The translations under genes were made by a program, and so were the position numbers. A stretch of 64,000 nt of DNA from NCBI GenBank assembly GCA_963930775.1, contig OZ005702.1, positions 992,001-1,056,000 on the forward strand, in the 5' to 3' direction. The notes below the pieces were generated by a model. The model ran no database searches. It saw only the letters and a list, made by a program, of their open reading frames with translations, and was not told the DNA's origin. Positions 60,587-64,000 of the stretch are shown here, piece after piece. The DNA comes from Cliona cf. orientalis (lineage: Eukaryota > Porifera > Demospongiae > Clionaida > Clionaidae). Numbering within the stretch: the stretch's first letter is position 1; each line of letters begins with the position of its first letter.

Positions 60587-63500
60587 TAATTATGTCTTGA
60601 AATAACTAGGAAGTAGGTTCTTGAAGCATAATATATAACAGCACAGGGGGCATTTCCCTGTATGCAGTAACTGTCATTTACAAAAACACAAACAAATCTC
60701 CTAGCCTCAAGTAAACTAAATGTGATGTGCCATTAGCACAACGTTGAGACAAACAGAGCTAAAATCAACAAAAAACAGTCCACTCAACTCTAAGCTGACT
60801 ACACTTATGTAGCTCTATTGGGGGGAAAATAACCTGACCACATGTTATTGAAATGGAAGGATGGGAAATGTGTCAAGGAAGCCCTCCAATCAGAGACATA
60901 ATTAAGAAACCTGTGACTGCTGGCCTTGGACAAAGTAAATCATACAAATACTTCCGTGCAACAGACATCCCTATAACACAGTAGAACCCCTCTTAATGGC
61001 CACCCTGTCTATAATAGCCACTCACCTTGGTCCCAACTGTATCGCCACACTATTATTATAATATTATAGCGAAAAATCCCTGAGATAGCCTAGGCCACCC
61101 CACTGTAATGGCCATAACTTCAATTCCCCACCAATGGTGGTCACTACTGAGGGATTCCACTGTAATCACATTATAGCACTTTTATAGTGAAACACTGTGC
61201 AATGTCAGACAAATTCAATCACAAGGACAAAACTCCGCTCAAAGGTTGCAGTGATACTGAGACAAAACAGCAACAAACAAGGACACAACCCAATGATGCC
61301 ATGCCATAGTCAATGGTGCGTACACGTATAATAATAGTGTTATGATGCAATGATGATGTAATAATTATTATACTATTATTGCTGGTTCGGCAAATAGTTT
61401 GGGGAGTTAGCGAATGATGCCACACACATATTCCTCCCCCTCCTTCCCACGTCCCGGATCGTATTAGCACAACTGCTAATTCAATTATCACCCAAGGAAA
61501 CTAGCTATAATTATACACACATACAAAGTCGAACAAGGACGGTATACTATATAGAAAAAAGGCGAAATTATGGGAAGGGCCAATAAGAGAAAAACGTAAT
61601 ATCAAAAAAAGTGATTCATCAGCATATCTCACAGAAAATTTTCCTGTAGCGAGTAGGAAATATAATTATTATTATGGAGAGGGGTATGGTAGCACACTAC
61701 CTAATGCATTGTGAGTGTCCACTTGGTGCCAATGCAGATCTGTGAGTGGAGTCCAAATTCCTTCGTGCTACGAGTCTTAATTCTGGCATAGCAAATTTCA
61801 CACATTAATTTTGGTAAGCGACGATAAACCAGGCTCCGCAACGTGCCAATTTTCGAACTAAAATAGCCATGGGAATAATCCAGAGAGGAATGATAGTTTA
61901 TTATTGCTCCCACTTAATCCATTTCCTGGGATCAAATATTTTACAGATGGGATTTTGATAGCGCATGATGAATTAATCGCCAGAAATCCATAGCAAACAG
62001 GTCGGAGTACCTATACTATTTCATCAACAAAAATCAGATAAGACTAGTAGTTACGCACAAAAATTCCCAAAAAATGGGGTGTGGGGGGATACTGCTGATG
62101 CAGTGAGATATTCCACATTTCTGTGATGTTTTGTGCAGAGGTCAGTTTTCAAGGAAACCCTAGGAAACGCCCAAAAAGGTATTATTTTTCATCTATTTAT
62201 GGCTTGGAATTGGGTTAAGGAAATACAACACCGTGTGTTAATTCGATGGTTTACACAGCCATTCAGAGCCACGTTTTTAACATACTTAGCTTATGAGGCG
62301 TATCGATATCAGGCGGATAGCACTGTATGAGAGAAAACAGAACTGTCGACGCTGTTGCGGTCAAAAGGGAATTCCAGGTGATCAAAGACGACGATAATGT
62401 TTGTTTGTTTAGTCTTAATAGCCCCAATAGAAAGTTCCAGACAGCCTAGCAGCATGCATGCGCATAGGAGACGGCGCTGTTATCACGATTGTGTAAGTGG
62501 GCGAGTGCATAAACTTGAGGCACGTCACAGACGTGGGAGGATCTGCATGGGAACAAGTTCGCTTCGTTTAGTTCAATATCTTTACCATACTTCATATCAA
62601 GACTACATGTATATATATATAATTATTATATATACGTGCTGGAGAGGATATTTCAATTAGTAGAGGAGACACGTCATAGAAGGTCTGAATAGAGGAAATT
62701 GAATCATTTTTAACCTTCAAAATAATCCAAGAGGATATTATGATTTTTTTGAGTGAGCAGAGACATAATATTATAAAAAGTTTGGCCATGCTTCTAGGAG
62801 GGACCGAGAAGGAAAGTCAGTTTCTCCAAGTGATCTTAGTCTATTTATCACCTGGATCTGAGAAGATATTATGATTTTCTGCATGGGCTGAGGCATAACA
62901 CTTGGTCATGTTTATGGAGGAAAACTAGGACATTTCACTTCCTTCAAGTGATCTCATCAGCTAGAGCTGTAGGCTTATCACCTCTACCATGACTGTGTAC
63001 AGACAGTGTCCTACACGTTTTCATAATCAATGGCTGTTGTTTAGTAGTTGGTCGATAGGTAAATAATAACTATTATTATTATCAAGATGTATTAATCTAC
63101 ACACAATAAAATTCCCAGAGTTTAGGAGTTGACGAGTTTTTATCGTCATTCCCAAGACTGTGTATCAATAGTCTCCTAGTCATGGTAAACTCTAATGGTA
63201 CATAATATTATTAACTTATGGCATTATATAATCTGCACAAATTAGACTTTCAAAAGAATACAGAGAGAGGATAAGTTTGTTGGTTTTAGGATAATCCCAA
63301 AAGCCTTTCCAGGTTATGACAAAAATTTCTCGAACAGTTTAGCAGTTTGTGGTCTTAGATGCAAGAGAAACATAACAGGGAGGAGGAACCATTTTCAGTA
63401 TGGGTAAGATAAATGAGAAGAGGCGTAAAAAAAAGTCGAGACATGATATTCAGTTCCCTGTTAAAAATAATTAGGGCATAGGGAAGTTATCGTACGATCT

Positions 63501-63770
63501 TTACAGGGCGTAGCATAACTCTCTATACAAATAGACCATTAGAGAAAGGGTTAAGAAAAACATAGATCATGTGATTTTAGTAATAAAGTATGGAATATTA
63601 ACTGATATTCTTTGTGTGTGGGGGGGGGGGGGGGGGGGGGAGTAGAATAATATTATATACATTGCCATCTTTATTTGCAAACGAAGACAGGAATTATTGA
63701 GAATTCATCACATAGAACAGCCTAAGCTAGCCCCCCTCCCCTCCCCTCCAAAATGCCATTTTCAACGACA
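59745..63770. other. region without recognised gene
   Basis: I find no open frame with recognisable domains or a consistent exon chain. It holds a GA microsatellite (60531-60580), a poly-G tract (about 63621-63641) and AT-rich stretches. The first few hundred bases must include the promoter of the ABCG fusion gene. The right part may be 3' UTR of a gene entering from the right. Confidence 0.5.
60531..60580 (+). repeat. (AG)n microsatellite
   Basis: A perfect dinucleotide run of 25 repeats ending before AATTCATAAT. Confidence 0.97.
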
Positions 63771-64000
63771 TTATATACACATAGAGTAATGATGTACCAT
63801 TTCACTGAGATCTTCCACCAATTCCTGATCATCACCTCCTCCCGCTGCCGCCACCACACCGACACTAACAGTTTCAGGACATTCCTCCTCTTTCCCTTCA
63901 CCATCACAAACAGTATCAGTCATAACATCCCCTTCCTCCTCACTAGCATCAAGATATCTGTGTAGCTGCTGAATGGGTGGTATGGAGGACATGGGGGGTA
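63771..64000 (-). CDS. possible C-terminal exon of a gene entering from the right
   Basis: The minus strand is open from the window edge to a stop at 63771. The encoded end is acidic (SEEEGDVMTDTVCDGEGKEE) with an Ala/Gly stretch and finishes HHYSMCI. The composition looks coding rather than repeat-derived, but the piece is short, has no domain I recognise, and no splice site confirms it. Confidence 0.3.
   Translation of the reverse strand, partial: PPMSSIPPIQQLHRYLDASEEEGDVMTDTVCDGEGKEEECPETVSVGVVAAAGGGDDQELVEDLSEMVHHYSMCI

Noticed and set aside
61701..61913. Minus-strand frame containing a CEICYARI cysteine pattern
   Set aside because: Isolated, no splice partners found, and only one short cysteine pair; not enough to call an exon.

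Overview
The window is eukaryotic and most likely from a sponge, probably a demosponge. The sequence is AT-rich, genes are dense, introns are often only 50-150 bases, and small non-autonomous transposons are abundant. It holds a metazoan DCP2, an SMC5 3' half, a receptor tyrosine kinase (RTK) and a tandem array of single-pass receptors. The sponge assignment rests on gene content and genome style, not on a marker gene. All exon models were made by eye: GT/AG sites, matching intron phase, and a total coding length divisible by three.

Layout. 1.7-7.8 kb: two tandem Ig-like receptor genes (minus strand) with glycine-rich tails. 8.7-18 kb: four receptor genes (minus) sharing a one-exon, six-cysteine ectodomain of about 175 residues that I cannot assign to a named family; one is broken by an insertion and one has a frameshifted tail. 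18.3-22.0 kb: the 3' half of SMC5 (plus), with no ATPase head upstream. 22.7-29.1 kb: two more receptors with the same ectodomain (minus), one with eight EGF domains and one an apparently intact RTK. 29.9-42.9 kb: three recent tandem receptor copies (minus) whose stalks are built from mini-exons. A 3.3-kb DNA transposon sits between the last two copies. 43.3-47.0 kb: complete DCP2 (minus). 47.3-59.7 kb: a very large ABCG half-transporter fused behind a secreted Notum/pectin-acetylesterase-type hydrolase domain (minus). 59.7-63.8 kb: nothing recognised, then perhaps the last exon of a gene entering from the right.

How it fits together. The receptor genes look like one modular system. A common ectodomain exon is joined through phase-1 introns to different stalks (EGF, mini-exons, Thr/Ser-rich) and different cytoplasmic ends (tyrosine kinase, proline-rich tail, YxxV/YxxL tails, YTNV tails). 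Copies differ by tandem duplication, frameshift, insertion and exon decay. This resembles a fast-evolving recognition cluster, but that role is inference. Because the copies are recent, several mobile-element insertions can be defined to the base by comparison with an uninserted paralogous site. Fragments of the DCP2 3' end next to two of the receptor copies show that the duplicated unit once included the neighbouring housekeeping gene.
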